DNA from: Planobispora rosea
Lineage (GTDB): Bacteria; Actinomycetota; Actinomycetes; Streptosporangiales; Streptosporangiaceae
NCBI RefSeq assembly: GCF_014648175.1
Contig: NZ_BMQP01000019.1
Location: 62,001-126,000, forward strand
DNA length: 64,000 bases
Reading direction: 5' to 3'
In this document: in pieces, positions 8,507 through 17,601 of the stretch
Layout: the number at the start of each line of letters is the position of its first letter
How positions within the stretch are numbered: the first letter of the stretch is position 1
The notes under the pieces: model-generated
The model's database searches: none
What the model was told of the DNA's origin: nothing
Seen by the model: the letters and a program-made list of their open reading frames with translations, nothing else
Program-made: the position numbers and the translations under genes

Positions 8507-11500
8507 TCACGGGGAAGGCCGGGGCGGACGGGGCGGGAGCTCGATGGGGAACCTGATCGGCGGCTTGACGGGCGGCCTGACGACAGGGGAGCGGGGATCC
8601 GCGTCCCAGCCCAGGGAGAGGATGACGAGGACCGTCGATCCCGGCTCCAGCGTGCCGCCCCCGGGCACCTGCCGGATGACGATCCCCGCCACGGTGAAGC
8701 TCGTCTCGTAGTCGTGCGTCACGACGAACCCCCGCTCGGTGAGCGCGTCGAAGGCGACGTCGAAGAGCATCCCCACGGTGGAGGGCACCGCGACGCGGCG
8801 CGGCGCGGCCACGCTCAGCGCGACGGCGGTCCCCGGCGGCACGGCCTCACCCGCCCGGGGGTTCTGGCCGACGACCGTGCCCCGAGGCTGATCGCCCGGC
8901 ACGTCCTCGACGATCCCCGCCGACAGCTGGGCCGCCTCCAGCTTGGCGCCCGCCTGCTGCACGGTGAGGCCGCGCAGTTCCGGGACGACGACCGTCTTCA
9001 CCCGGGTGGCCAGCACGACCCTGACGACGGTGCCGGGATGCGTCTCGGTCCCCTCGGCGGGATCCTGCTCGACCACGCTCTCCTCCCGGGCCCCCAGCAC
9101 GGGCCGGGAGCCGGTCACCTTGATCCGCAGGCCGGCCTCCTCCAGCGCCCGCTTGGCCTCCGCCACGGGGAGGCCCGTCACGCGGGGCACCCGGACCGGA
9201 GGCTTCATCGCGAGCGTCAGAGCCACCAGGGTGAAGACGGGCACCCGTTCCTCGGCGCCGGGGGCCTGGGCCAGGACGGTGTCCTCCGGCTCGTCGCTGA
9301 ACTCCGAGTCGAGGACCGCCGCGGCCAGCTCGGCCTCGTCGAGCAGCTGCGCCGCCTCGTCGAACAGCAGGCCGACGACGTCGGGAACCTCCACGGTCCG
9401 AAGGGCCGACACCACGACGCGGACCGTGCCGTCCTGCGGCACCGGCCGCTCCGGGGCGGGATCCTGCCGCAGGACCAGCCCGGCGGGCCCGTCGGTCTCC
9501 TCCAGGGTCGCGTCCGCCTCCAGCCCCAGGCTCTCCAGCAGGTCCCGGGCCTCGTCGAGGGGCAGGCCCACCAGCGCGGGCACTCCCGCGCGCACCACGA
9601 TGCCCACCGCCGAGCCGGAGGCCACCTCCGTGCCGGGCGCGGGCGACTGGCTGTGCACGGTTCCCGGCCTGCCGGGCACGGTCCGGGTGGTCTCCGTGAG
9701 GGTGAGCCCGCGTGCCGCGGCCGCCTCCCGGGCCGCCTCCATGATGAGGCCGGCCAGCTCGGGCACGGGCACGGTCCGCCCGGTCGCGACGGTCACCGCG
9801 ACCGGCGCGCCCGGCGGCCAGACCGAGCCGGGCGGCGGGTCCTGACCGAGGACGGTCCCGCTCTCGGCGTCGGAGGCGCGTCCCTGCTGGCGGCCGAGCG
9901 TGAACCCGGCCGTCGAGAGCGCCGCCCTCGCCGCGGCGAGGGCGAGACCGGTCAGATCCGGCACGCTCCGCTCCGGGAGACCCGAGACGGTCACGTCGAC
10001 CGTGCTGTGCAGCGGCACCCGCGTCCCCTCCGCGGGCTCCTGCCGTACCACCTCTCCCTCGGGCCGGTCGCCGGCCTCGACGATGCGCCTGCCCAGGGAG
10101 AGCGCTGGCGGCACGGGGAGCAGCCCGAGCTCCTTCAGCCGCGCGGCGGAGGCCGCCTCCAGCAGGGCCGGCGCCTCTTCCAGGGAGCGGCCGGTCAGAC
10201 CGGGCACGGCTATCGCCAGCGGCGCGGCCAGCGTCACAGTCACCGAGGCGCCGACCGGGGCCGAGGTGCCCGCGGCCGGCTCCTGCCGGATGACCGTGCC
10301 GGCGGTGACGGGGCTCTCCTCCTGCGCGTACGGCGGGTCCGCCGCCGACAGCCGCGCACCGCGCAGCAGCAGTTCCGCGGCGGCGGGGGTACGGCCGCGC
10401 ACGTCCGGGACGATCACCTGGACCGGCACGGCGACCGTGAGCGCGACGACGGTGCCCGGCGCGAGGCGCGTCCCCTGCGGGGGCGCCACCGCGAGCACGG
10501 TCCCGGGAGGCGTCTCGCTCTGCGCGTCGGTGAGCTCTCCCACGGCCAGGCCGATCGTCTCCAGCAGCGCCGCCGCCCGTCCGACCGGCTCCCCGATCAG
10601 CGGGGGCACGGCGACGCGCGCCGGGATCTCGACGACCACGTCGACCGGCGTGCCCTCGTGGACCGTCCCGCCCGCCCGGGGCGACTGCGCCACGACCGTC
10701 GCGGCGTCACGTCCCTGCGCCTCCCGTTCCGTGATCGTGCCCGCCACCAGGCCCGCCGCGGACAGGGCGTCCCGGGCCTCCTCCGGCCCCAGGCCGGTCA
10801 GCTCGGGCACGGGCACGTCGAGCCGGGCGACCAGCGCGATGGTGAAAGCGTGCTCCAGCGCACGCGGCCGGGTGCGGTCCACCTCCGGGCCGGTCTCGCG
10901 GACCACCATCACGTCACCGGCGAAGACGGCGGCCTCGCGGACGACGGGAGGCCCTTCGCCGATCCCGAAGCGGGCGCTGAGGAGCACCGCGTGGGCGGCC
11001 TGGTCGTAGCGGAGGCGGCGCCGGTCCACCGGCACCCGGTACGCCTCGGCGAGCAGGGCGGACGGCGGCGCGTCCGGGTCACCGGGGTCCCCGTCGGTGC
11101 CGAGGGCCACGTGGCTGATCCCGGTGAGCCCGGCCTCCCCCGCGAGCAGCCCGCCGATCAGGTCCCGCACTCCGGGTGCGAGGCCGGGTGGGAGCGCCAG
11201 CCGTACCTCCCTCGCCCGCGGCACCGGCGCGGGCGGGTGCGCGATGTGGCTGACCAGGTAGCCGGAGCCGGGGCGGGACGAGGCGTCACCGCCGAACAGG
11301 CCGACTTCCCGCAGTTCCCCGCCGAGGTCGGGCAGGACGGCGCGCGCGGTGATCACCCCGGCCTCGTGGCGCAGGGCGGTGATGCGGACGCGGGCCACCT
11401 CGCGGGTCAGCGCGGTACGGGCCCGGTCCGGCGGGGGCGGGCCCGTGTCCCAGGAGGGATCCCCGGTCCCGACCGCCAGGTGGGTCAGCCCGGCCGGGCG

Positions 11501-11563
11501 GGCGCCGGGCCGGGCGCACAGCAGGGCTCCGATGAGGTCGAGCCCCCGCAGGACCAGCGCCAT
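8507..11563 (-). CDS. Tail-fibre-like protein with about eleven PASTA-like repeats
   Basis: Protein of 1018 residues at the distal end of the injection-system operon. Residues 1-125 and 126-250 are two divergent copies of one module (GLTHLAVGTGD... and GISHVALGTDGD..., each ending in a VGLF/AAVFAGD strand) that resemble the particle-binding N-terminus of phage tail fibres. Residues 251-984 hold eleven repeats of about 66 residues with the PASTA pattern: VPDVVGL at the start, a helix with EA...L, and a GTV..Q.P..G turn. The tail is Pro-rich (PPRPPRPSP). PASTA domains in Ser/Thr kinases and PBPs bind peptidoglycan fragments, so the fibre probably recognises a Gram-positive wall. No signal peptide is seen, as expected for a particle component. 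Fibre role is inferred from position and architecture. Confidence 0.75.
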   Translation of the reverse strand: MALVLRGLDLIGALLCARPGARPAGLTHLAVGTGDPSWDTGPPPPDRARTALTREVARVRITALRHEAGVITARAVLPDLGGELREVGLFGGDASSRPGSGYLVSHIAHPPAPVPRAREVRLALPPGLAPGVRDLIGGLLAGEAGLTGISHVALGTDGDPGDPDAPPSALLAEAYRVPVDRRRLRYDQAAHAVLLSARFGIGEGPPVVREAAVFAGDVMVVRETGPEVDRTRPRALEHAFTIALVARLDVPVPELTGLGPEEARDALSAAGLVAGTITEREAQGRDAATVVAQSPRAGGTVHEGTPVDVVVEIPARVAVPPLIGEPVGRAAALLETIGLAVGELTDAQSETPPGTVLAVAPPQGTRLAPGTVVALTVAVPVQVIVPDVRGRTPAAAELLLRGARLSAADPPYAQEESPVTAGTVIRQEPAAGTSAPVGASVTVTLAAPLAIAVPGLTGRSLEEAPALLEAASAARLKELGLLPVPPALSLGRRIVEAGDRPEGEVVRQEPAEGTRVPLHSTVDVTVSGLPERSVPDLTGLALAAARAALSTAGFTLGRQQGRASDAESGTVLGQDPPPGSVWPPGAPVAVTVATGRTVPVPELAGLIMEAAREAAAARGLTLTETTRTVPGRPGTVHSQSPAPGTEVASGSAVGIVVRAGVPALVGLPLDEARDLLESLGLEADATLEETDGPAGLVLRQDPAPERPVPQDGTVRVVVSALRTVEVPDVVGLLFDEAAQLLDEAELAAAVLDSEFSDEPEDTVLAQAPGAEERVPVFTLVALTLAMKPPVRVPRVTGLPVAEAKRALEEAGLRIKVTGSRPVLGAREESVVEQDPAEGTETHPGTVVRVVLATRVKTVVVPELRGLTVQQAGAKLEAAQLSAGIVEDVPGDQPRGTVVGQNPRAGEAVPPGTAVALSVAAPRRVAVPSTVGMLFDVAFDALTERGFVVTHDYETSFTVAGIVIRQVPGGGTLEPGSTVLVILSLGWDADPRSPVVRPPVKPPIRFPIELPPRPPRPSP

Positions 11564-11566
11564 CGG

Positions 11567-13240
11567 TCACCCGCCGAGCCGGGTGGCGGTGAACAGCTGC
11601 CGCTGGCTCTGCGCGAACCCGGCGGTGATCTGCGAGGCCCGCTGCACGATCTCGGTCCTGGCCGCCCTGGCGTCGGTCTCGTCGAGGGGGATCTCGGGCG
11701 AGTCGGCGAACTGCTGGAGCAGCGTGACCACCGCCTGGTTGGTCCTGGCGCCGATCGCGGCGGTGGCCTCCTGCGCGATGACCTGCCCCAGCTTGCCGCC
11801 GCGGTGCAGCAGATCGTCGCCGACGTCGGGATCGGTGAACAGCGACCGCTTCAGGGCCAGCTGGATGTCGTCGCCGATCCCCTGCAGGGTGAAGGGGAGG
11901 CGCTGGGCGACCTTCCCGCTGTCGAAGCCGTCCTCGACGATGCCCTGCCGGAGCAGGTCGCCGATCCGGCTGCCGACCCGGACGCCGGAGATCGCCTCGA
12001 TGATCTTGCTGCGGGCCCAGTCGAACACCCAGAAACCCACCTGGAACTGGAGACAGCCGGTGCCGCGCACGTTCGTGGTCCCGGCCGCCCGGGCGGTGAC
12101 GGTGATCGTCGCCACCCGGACGTCGGGGACCGCGACGATCGGGGTGAGGGGCAGCGCGGCCGAGATGTCGTCGAAGACCCCGGGCGGGCTGTAACGGGAG
12201 ATGATCTCCAGTTCGTCGGGGTCGAACCGCACCTTCGCGTACTCGACGGCGGCCAGGCCCTGCGCCTGCTCCTGGAGTGCGTGCGCGGCCACCTTCTGAC
12301 CGATCCGGTGGAGCTTGCCGAGGTCGGCCGGGGGCGGCGCGGCCGGCGAGGCCACGCCCGTGAAGCTCATCCTGGCCCGCCCGGCGGCGTCCGTCACGGA
12401 CACCGCCGGGGAGAGCGCCCCCCAGTCGGCGGTGCACAACAGCTCGGCGTTGGGCACCGGAGCGCCGAACCGGTCGGTGACGGTGACGACGAAGTCCTGC
12501 TCCCAGCCGAAGTAGAGCATCTGGTTCTCGTAATCGATGTTCACATCCCACAGCAACCGCGACAGGTCCTGCTTGACGGTGTCGAGGTCGGACTGGATCC
12601 GGCGCGCGGTCTCCTCCAGGGCGCCCAGCCGGACCTCCGCCCCGGCCAGCCGGTCCACCGCCTCGGCCAGGTTGAGCCGGGTCCGGCGGCGGTCCCGGAT
12701 CATCTCCGCGGTGACCCGGCGGGCGTCCGCCGGACGCTCGATCTCCGCCAGCAGGTAGGTGCCGGGCGGGGGCACCTCCGGGCGGACCGCGCACCGGACC
12801 GCCCAGCGCAGCCGGTCCCGCACGCAGGTCTCCATGTTGATGTCCTGCGGGTTGCCCAGCGCCGGGTCCTCGGCCGAGGTGACCCGCTCCACCCACGCCT
12901 CCAGATAGAGCGCGACGTCACCGGCGGGCAGCGGGGTACGGTCACCCTGCTCGGACAGGAGCACGCCCTCCCGGTTGACCAGGTCGTACCCGTCGGCCGC
13001 CAGACCGCCCGGCTCGATGACCACGTCGTCGTCGGCGTCGGCCGGGGAGATCCGGAAGCCGTCGAGGCCGGGCACGCCCTCGCCGATGTGCCGGCGGCGC
13101 AGCTCCCGCTCGAAGTGGCGGCGGATGTCCTCCAGCTCGTTCCAGTCCCGGTCGAGCAGCGGCACCCCCTGCTGCAGCCGGACGCCGATGTAGCCCTTGC
13201 CCGGATCGAAGGTGTCGACCCCGCCGTTGGAGAAACTCAT
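11567..13240 (-). CDS. Injection-system baseplate/fibre-associated protein, DUF6519-like
   Basis: Protein of 557 residues. Its start, FDPGKGYIGVRLQQGVPLL then DRDWNEL, is a recurrent signature of a protein found in extracellular contractile injection loci and sometimes labelled DUF6519; its function is not established. Residues 205-245 form a coiled coil. Residues 255-305 (VVTVTDRFGAPVPNAELLC) look like a bacterial Ig-like (Big_1/invasin) domain. The C-terminal 200 residues are helical. The ATG overlaps the stop of the tail-I gene by four bases (ATGA), so it is translationally coupled. Position between tail protein I and the fibre suggests a fibre connector or baseplate decoration. Confidence 0.6.
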   Translation of the reverse strand: MSFSNGGVDTFDPGKGYIGVRLQQGVPLLDRDWNELEDIRRHFERELRRRHIGEGVPGLDGFRISPADADDDVVIEPGGLAADGYDLVNREGVLLSEQGDRTPLPAGDVALYLEAWVERVTSAEDPALGNPQDINMETCVRDRLRWAVRCAVRPEVPPPGTYLLAEIERPADARRVTAEMIRDRRRTRLNLAEAVDRLAGAEVRLGALEETARRIQSDLDTVKQDLSRLLWDVNIDYENQMLYFGWEQDFVVTVTDRFGAPVPNAELLCTADWGALSPAVSVTDAAGRARMSFTGVASPAAPPPADLGKLHRIGQKVAAHALQEQAQGLAAVEYAKVRFDPDELEIISRYSPPGVFDDISAALPLTPIVAVPDVRVATITVTARAAGTTNVRGTGCLQFQVGFWVFDWARSKIIEAISGVRVGSRIGDLLRQGIVEDGFDSGKVAQRLPFTLQGIGDDIQLALKRSLFTDPDVGDDLLHRGGKLGQVIAQEATAAIGARTNQAVVTLLQQFADSPEIPLDETDARAARTEIVQRASQITAGFAQSQRQLFTATRLGG

Positions 13241-14457
13241 GCGACCACCTCGTCCGTTCCGTCGCTGACCCCCAGCGCGTCCACGGCCGCGCGCCGCTCG
13301 GGCTCCGTCTCGATCACCACGACCGGTCTCAGGTTCATCGGCAGGAACCGGGAGGCCCCGGAGAGCAGCCGGCCGCGCAGCCGCAGCACCTCATCGACGC
13401 TCTCGCGCGGGGCGACGAAGATTCCGATCAGGTTGTGGGCGTACCGGCTGTCCGGGCCGGTCCCGGTGTCGTAGGTGTAGGAGGCCGTGTCCTCGAACCG
13501 GCCGAGCCCGGCCATCGCCTCCGGATCCGAGGTGTCCAGCGTGCGCGAGCCGTGGAACCCGCCGCCGGGATCACCGGGGTCGCCGGGGTCGTTGGTGATG
13601 AGCACGTTCCGCCAGAACTCCTTGATCCGCGCGTCCCAGCCGGTCAGGCGCCGCACCCACACCACGCAGCCCGCGGTGGTGCCGGTGATCCGGTAGAGGG
13701 CGGCGGCGTACTTCACCTCGTGCCGCCGTACGGCGATGCCCCGGTCCAGCGACGGCTCCCAGCCGACCAGGGCCGCCAGGTGCGGGAGCAGCCGGTGGTC
13801 GGCGGCGTCCACGTCGTGCAGGCCGCGCAGCTGGTCGGCGCGGCTGCGCAGGTGGTCCAGGGCGGCGCCGAAGACGTCGAGGAAGCGGCGGAGCTGGCCG
13901 TTGCCGGGGGTCGACTCCGGGACGGCGCCGATCGGGTCCGGCCCGCGCACCACGTCGTGCCGCCGGTAGATCTCGGGCAGCGCGCCGTACAGCAGCGCGC
14001 CGGAACGGTGCAGCCCCGTGGGGGTGGCCACGGCCCGCAGCGGCGGCCCGGTCTCCGGCTCCCCGTCCGGCCCGTCCCCGGGCGGCGCGGCGACCAGTTC
14101 GTAGTAGTACGTGGTCCCCGGCCGCAGCCCGGCGGCCGACCCGCCCACGTCGAGGATCTCCACCCGCCAGCCGTCGCCGTGCCGCCGCCGTACGCGCCGC
14201 AGGACCTCGACGCCGTCCCGCGCGCACGACTCGACCGTCCCGCCCCCGGGCGGCGCGGCCTCCGTCACCTCGGTGCCGGGGGGCGGGAAGGCCGTGCTGT
14301 CGTAGACCGGGCTCCAGCGGCCCTCCGGTTCGAAGTCCCGTTCCTTGCGGCGCACCCGCACGGCCGCGTCCCCGCCGGCGCCGGGGCGCGCGTCCCAGCG
14401 CAGCACGACCCGGTGTCCGACCAGGTCCGCGGCGGCGGTGAAGTTCTCGACGGTCAT
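13237..14457 (-). CDS. Phage tail protein I-like baseplate wedge protein
   Basis: Protein of 406 residues. Residues 1-145 are a fibronectin type III-like extension (VVLRWDARPG, TTYYYELVAAP). The core from about 150 matches the phage tail protein I family: ALLYGALPEIYRRHD, FLDVFGAALDHLRSRADQL, LLPHLAALVGWEPSLD, then YRITGTTAGCVVWVRRLTGW. In P2-like phages and in Afp/PVC particles this protein completes the wedge with the J protein and holds the fibre. It lies directly after the J-like gene, the usual order in contractile tails. The added Fn3-like domain is unusual and may face outward. Confidence 0.8.
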   Translation of the reverse strand: MTVENFTAAADLVGHRVVLRWDARPGAGGDAAVRVRRKERDFEPEGRWSPVYDSTAFPPPGTEVTEAAPPGGGTVESCARDGVEVLRRVRRRHGDGWRVEILDVGGSAAGLRPGTTYYYELVAAPPGDGPDGEPETGPPLRAVATPTGLHRSGALLYGALPEIYRRHDVVRGPDPIGAVPESTPGNGQLRRFLDVFGAALDHLRSRADQLRGLHDVDAADHRLLPHLAALVGWEPSLDRGIAVRRHEVKYAAALYRITGTTAGCVVWVRRLTGWDARIKEFWRNVLITNDPGDPGDPGGGFHGSRTLDTSDPEAMAGLGRFEDTASYTYDTGTGPDSRYAHNLIGIFVAPRESVDEVLRLRGRLLSGASRFLPMNLRPVVVIETEPERRAAVDALGVSDGTDEVVA

Positions 14458-14494
14458 GGCATGTCCTCAGCAGATCTGTCGCGCCGGCGCGCTC

Positions 14495-16069
14495 TCAGGA
14501 CGTCTCGGAACGCAGGGTCACCGTGATGGTCCCGGGCACGGGCAGCTCGGTCTCGCCGATCCCGATACGGCCCTCGACCGCCACCGCCCCGCCGTACACG
14601 CGGTCGATGAAGTCGCCGACGTCCGCGAGCCCGGCGTCGGCGAGCACCTTGCGGCGCAGTGTCACCGGCGGCCCCGCGTCCACGCGGCGGAAGCGGGTCA
14701 CGGTGGCCGCGGCCACCCCGGGCAGCGCCTCGACCGCCTCGTAGACCTTGGACAGGTACAGCGGCCGCCCGAACTCGACGGCGCGGAAGGCCAGCAGGCC
14801 GCGTACGGCGCGCTCGGCCTGCTGCCGTACGGTCTGCGGGAGGTGGTTGTGCTCGGGCACCACCTCCACCGTGATGTCGACCGGCACGCAGACCGGGTCG
14901 ACGATCCGGATCGAGGTGCCCACCATCCGGCGGTCGTCGAAGTAGCCGAGCAGGTCCTTCTTGAGCTGGGCGCTCGAGGGCGCGCACTCCTCCCCCTCCG
15001 GGGCGACCACGAGATCGACCCGGTTCCAGCCGCTGGATCTCGCCCGGACCTTGGCCACGCCGCCGGCCCGCAGGGCGAGCGTCACGTAGTCGCCGAGCGT
15101 CACCGCCCGGTCGCCGGAGCGGAAGGCCAGCGGGCCGGAGCGCACCGCCCGCTCGATCGGCTCGGCGTCCGCGCCGCCGGCGGCCGGGCGAGGGTTGCCC
15201 ACCGCGGCCAGGCCGGGGATCTCCGTGAGCGCCCGGGTGATCGTCCCGGCGGGGACGTTGCCGCGCGCGCCGAGCGTGACCGCATAGCTCGCCCGGACGT
15301 TGTCCCGGCCGGACCGGGGCGGCCTGCCGTACAGCCGGTCACCGAAGACGACCTCGGCGCGGTCCTCCTCGTCGTACTGGACGTAGTAGTCGGTGGACTC
15401 CGGGCCGGACAGGGTGATGCGGCCGTCCGGGCCGCGGTGGTAGAGCAGGTTCTCGCGCCGGTTCCAGCCGACGGGGCCGGCGCCCTCGTCCACGGTGACG
15501 GAGATGCTGTCCGGGACCGGGGCGGGGGCGGCCAGGCGGAAGCGCTGCCCGGGCTCGTCGGTGGCCGAGCCGAGGATCTCCTCCCGGATCGTCCGGACCT
15601 GCCGGACCGGCAGGCCGGTGACGGTGAGGCCCGCGGCGAGGTCGACGGTGAGCGGCTCGTCGAGGTACTCGAAGACCGGCGGCTCACCCCCGCCGGGGGC
15701 GGCGGCCGTGCCGAACCGGGCGCCGGTGGGGACGGTCACGGTGGTGGGCCGGCCGGGCGCCGGGGCGGTGAAGGTCAGCGTGAGCTCCGCGGAGGCGGGG
15801 GCCGGGGACGCCAGCTCGTAGCCGACCAGCCGGAGCAGGTTGATCACGCTGCGCCGTTCCACCGCGGTGTCCAGGAACGACTCGGCCGCGATGCGGTCCT
15901 GGTAGTAACTGAGGATGTCGCCCATGTAGGCGAACAGGTCGACGAGCAGCACCCCGAGGTCGGTGGGCGAGCGGTCGGTCCACTCGGGCAGCCGGTAGGC
16001 CGCCAGGTCCAGCATCGCCTGCCGCAGGGACCGGAAGTCCTTGTCCGTGTAGTCGATCACCGGGTCCAT
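14495..16069 (-). CDS. Baseplate J/gp6-like wedge protein
   Basis: Protein of 524 residues, equivalent to the P2 J / T4 gp6 wedge subunit and to Afp11. The N-terminus IDYTDKDFRSLRQAMLDL and TDLGVLLVDLFAYMGDILSYYQ is typical of injection-system J proteins. A mid-region strand pair (VVFGDRLYGRPP) and AERAVRGLLAFRAVEFGRPLY near the end complete the pattern. It forms the ring around the hub with gp25 and tail protein I. It follows the gp25 gene by 55 bases and precedes the tail-I gene by 37. Confidence 0.9.
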   Translation of the reverse strand: MDPVIDYTDKDFRSLRQAMLDLAAYRLPEWTDRSPTDLGVLLVDLFAYMGDILSYYQDRIAAESFLDTAVERRSVINLLRLVGYELASPAPASAELTLTFTAPAPGRPTTVTVPTGARFGTAAAPGGGEPPVFEYLDEPLTVDLAAGLTVTGLPVRQVRTIREEILGSATDEPGQRFRLAAPAPVPDSISVTVDEGAGPVGWNRRENLLYHRGPDGRITLSGPESTDYYVQYDEEDRAEVVFGDRLYGRPPRSGRDNVRASYAVTLGARGNVPAGTITRALTEIPGLAAVGNPRPAAGGADAEPIERAVRSGPLAFRSGDRAVTLGDYVTLALRAGGVAKVRARSSGWNRVDLVVAPEGEECAPSSAQLKKDLLGYFDDRRMVGTSIRIVDPVCVPVDITVEVVPEHNHLPQTVRQQAERAVRGLLAFRAVEFGRPLYLSKVYEAVEALPGVAAATVTRFRRVDAGPPVTLRRKVLADAGLADVGDFIDRVYGGAVAVEGRIGIGETELPVPGTITVTLRSETS

Positions 16070-16124
16070 CGTGGTCTCCTCCCCCGCCGCCCCGCCGCGC
16101 GCACCGTCTCCACCCCGGCCCCCG

Positions 16125-16529
16125 TCATCCGAGCGGGATCACGGCCTGGCCGCCGGGCCGCCCGGTGGTGTGCACGTAGGAGAGCCGCAGCTGCACGACC
16201 CCGCTGTCGGCGTCGCGCTCCACGGTGCTGCCCGTCACCGCGATCCGGGGTTCGAAGCGCAGCAGCGTCTCGACGGCGTGCGTGCGGGCGATGTCGGCGA
16301 GGACGTCGTCGTTGGGCTCGTGGACGATCCCGGCCAGGCGGGTGCCGAAGTCCGGCAGCATCGGACGTTCGCCGAGCCGGGTCCCCAGGACCAGGATCAT
16401 GTTCTGCCGGATCTTCTGCTCGCCCGAGGCGATCCGGACCCGGCCGTCCTCGATCCGGAAGGGGAAGGCGGCGCCGCTCACACCGGACAGGTCGTTTCCG
16501 TGGGGCGCGCCGGATGCGCTGGGTGTCAT
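16125..16529 (-). CDS. GPW/gp25 family baseplate protein
   Basis: Protein of 134 residues matching gp25/Afp9, the small wedge protein that links hub and sheath. Seen are FPFRIEDGRVRIASGEQKIRQ, the LVLGTRLGERPMLPDFGTRL core that carries the family EPR-like loop as ERPMLPDFG, and a C-terminal strand set ending VQLRLSYVHT. In T4 and type VI systems gp25 helps to start sheath assembly. It lies between the proline-rich tip candidate and the J gene, the normal place. Confidence 0.92.
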   Translation of the reverse strand: MTPSASGAPHGNDLSGVSGAAFPFRIEDGRVRIASGEQKIRQNMILVLGTRLGERPMLPDFGTRLAGIVHEPNDDVLADIARTHAVETLLRFEPRIAVTGSTVERDADSGVVQLRLSYVHTTGRPGGQAVIPLG

Positions 16530-16548
16530 CTCTCACTCACCGGGATGC

Positions 16549-16791
16549 TCAGTCGAACGGGCAGGGTGGAAGCTCGGGCAGCGCCGGCAGCGCCAGATCC
16601 GGCACCGGGACCGCCGGGACCGGCACCGGAAGCGACGGCACCGGCAGATCCGGCAGCGGCGGCGGGGACGGCAACGGCGGAGGCTCGGGCAGCGCCGGCA
16701 GCGCCAGATCCGGCACCGGGACCGCCGGGACCGGCACCGGGAGCGACGGCACCGGCAGATCCGGCAGCGGCGGGAAGTCGCAGCTCATCAT
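16549..16791 (-). CDS. Small proline-rich duplicated protein in the spike-tip (PAAR) position
   Basis: An 80-residue protein that I do not recognise from a named family. It is almost wholly Pro, Leu, Val and Ala, with proline at nearly every second position (LPVPSLPVPVPAVPVPD occurs twice, 37 residues apart). One Cys lies near each end in near mirror contexts, SCDFPP (Cys4) and LPPCPFD (Cys77). GGGAG four bases before the first ATG supports translation. It sits between spike and gp25; in Afp/PVC loci a PAAR tip gene lies in the same neighbourhood, and no PAAR gene is seen here. It could be a rigid rod capping the spike, a chaperone, or a linker. All of this is inference from place and composition. 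Confidence 0.6.
   Translation of the reverse strand: MMSCDFPPLPDLPVPSLPVPVPAVPVPDLALPALPEPPPLPSPPPLPDLPVPSLPVPVPAVPVPDLALPALPELPPCPFD
16572..16773. repeat. Two 91-bp direct repeats inside the proline-rich gene
   Basis: Copies at 16572-16662 and 16683-16773 match at 90 of 91 bases with a 111-bp period (37 codons), so the reading frame is kept. The near identity points to a recent duplication or to gene conversion. Confidence 0.95.
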
Positions 16792-16800
16792 GGGCTCCCG

Positions 16801-17550
16801 TCACTGCTGGACCTTGACGCTCTGGGAGAGCAGGGGCGGCCCCGCGGCCATCGGGGGGACCGGCGGGCCGCTCGGGCCCTGCGCGGTGGGGTGGACGTGG
16901 CTGTTGAACAGCGTGACCAGAGCCTCCCCGAGCACCGCCGACATGGTCGCCTGCCCGCCGAGCGCGACCGACCCGCCGGCCAGGGAGATCTTGTCGGAGA
17001 GCAGCTGCACGCCGTCCTTGCCGGAGATCTTGACCTTCCCCCCGGCGACCTCCACCCGGGTGCCGTCCTTGTGCAGGACGGCGACCCCCTCCCCGGTGAG
17101 GGTGATCATGTGTCCCTGGACGCCGCCCGCGGTGAGTTCCCCCTTGTCCGCGTTGAAGTAGAGGTAGGCCCCCTTCGCGTCGGAGAGCAGCACCCCGCCC
17201 TTGTCGTCGAACGTCAGGAACGACCCGCTCCTGTGGCTGACCAGGACGGTCTCGGCGGTGTCGCTGTGGACGACCTTGACCAGGTGGTCCGGGACGGCGG
17301 GCGGGACCGCGCCCCGGGGGTACCAGGTGCCCACCCAGAGCGGGAAGGCGACGTCCCCGGCCTCGAACTCCACCCACACCTTCGCGCCCTTCGGCGGCAC
17401 CAGGAAGTGCCCGTACGGCAGGCACGGCCGCGCCCAGACCGGCTCGCCCCCGGGGAACACCGCCGGGACCGTCACCCGGAGCCGTCCGAGCCCCTCGGGG
17501 TCGGCGTTGTCGGCGACCTCGCCGCTGTACTTCCCGTATCGCGGAGCCAT
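16801..17550 (-). CDS. Spike protein, baseplate assembly protein V / VgrG C-terminal type
   Basis: Protein of 249 residues. The N-terminal OB-fold is seen as YSGEVADNADPEGLGRLRV and GAKVWVEFEAGD with VGTWYPRGAVPP, as in gpV/gp5/VgrG. From residue 105 a run of short repeating strands (MITLTGEGVAVLHKDG, VEVAGGKVKISGKDGVQLL) forms the trimeric beta-helix needle. The end, FNSHVHPTAQGPSGPPVPP, is like the tip segment of phage spikes, where SHxH-type residues can bind metal. Hub and spike are separate genes here, unlike the single Afp8/VgrG polypeptide. It precedes the proline-rich gene by nine bases. Confidence 0.9.
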   Translation of the reverse strand: MAPRYGKYSGEVADNADPEGLGRLRVTVPAVFPGGEPVWARPCLPYGHFLVPPKGAKVWVEFEAGDVAFPLWVGTWYPRGAVPPAVPDHLVKVVHSDTAETVLVSHRSGSFLTFDDKGGVLLSDAKGAYLYFNADKGELTAGGVQGHMITLTGEGVAVLHKDGTRVEVAGGKVKISGKDGVQLLSDKISLAGGSVALGGQATMSAVLGEALVTLFNSHVHPTAQGPSGPPVPPMAAGPPLLSQSVKVQQ

Positions 17551-17601
17551 GCCGCTCCCTTCCCGATCGCTTCCCGATCGCTGCCTGGTCGCTTGTGGTC
17601 A

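Noticed and set aside
8714..13474. A 1586-residue plus-strand open frame opposite the fibre genes
   Set aside because: It is a shadow caused by high GC at third positions of the real minus-strand genes; no recognisable domain is present.
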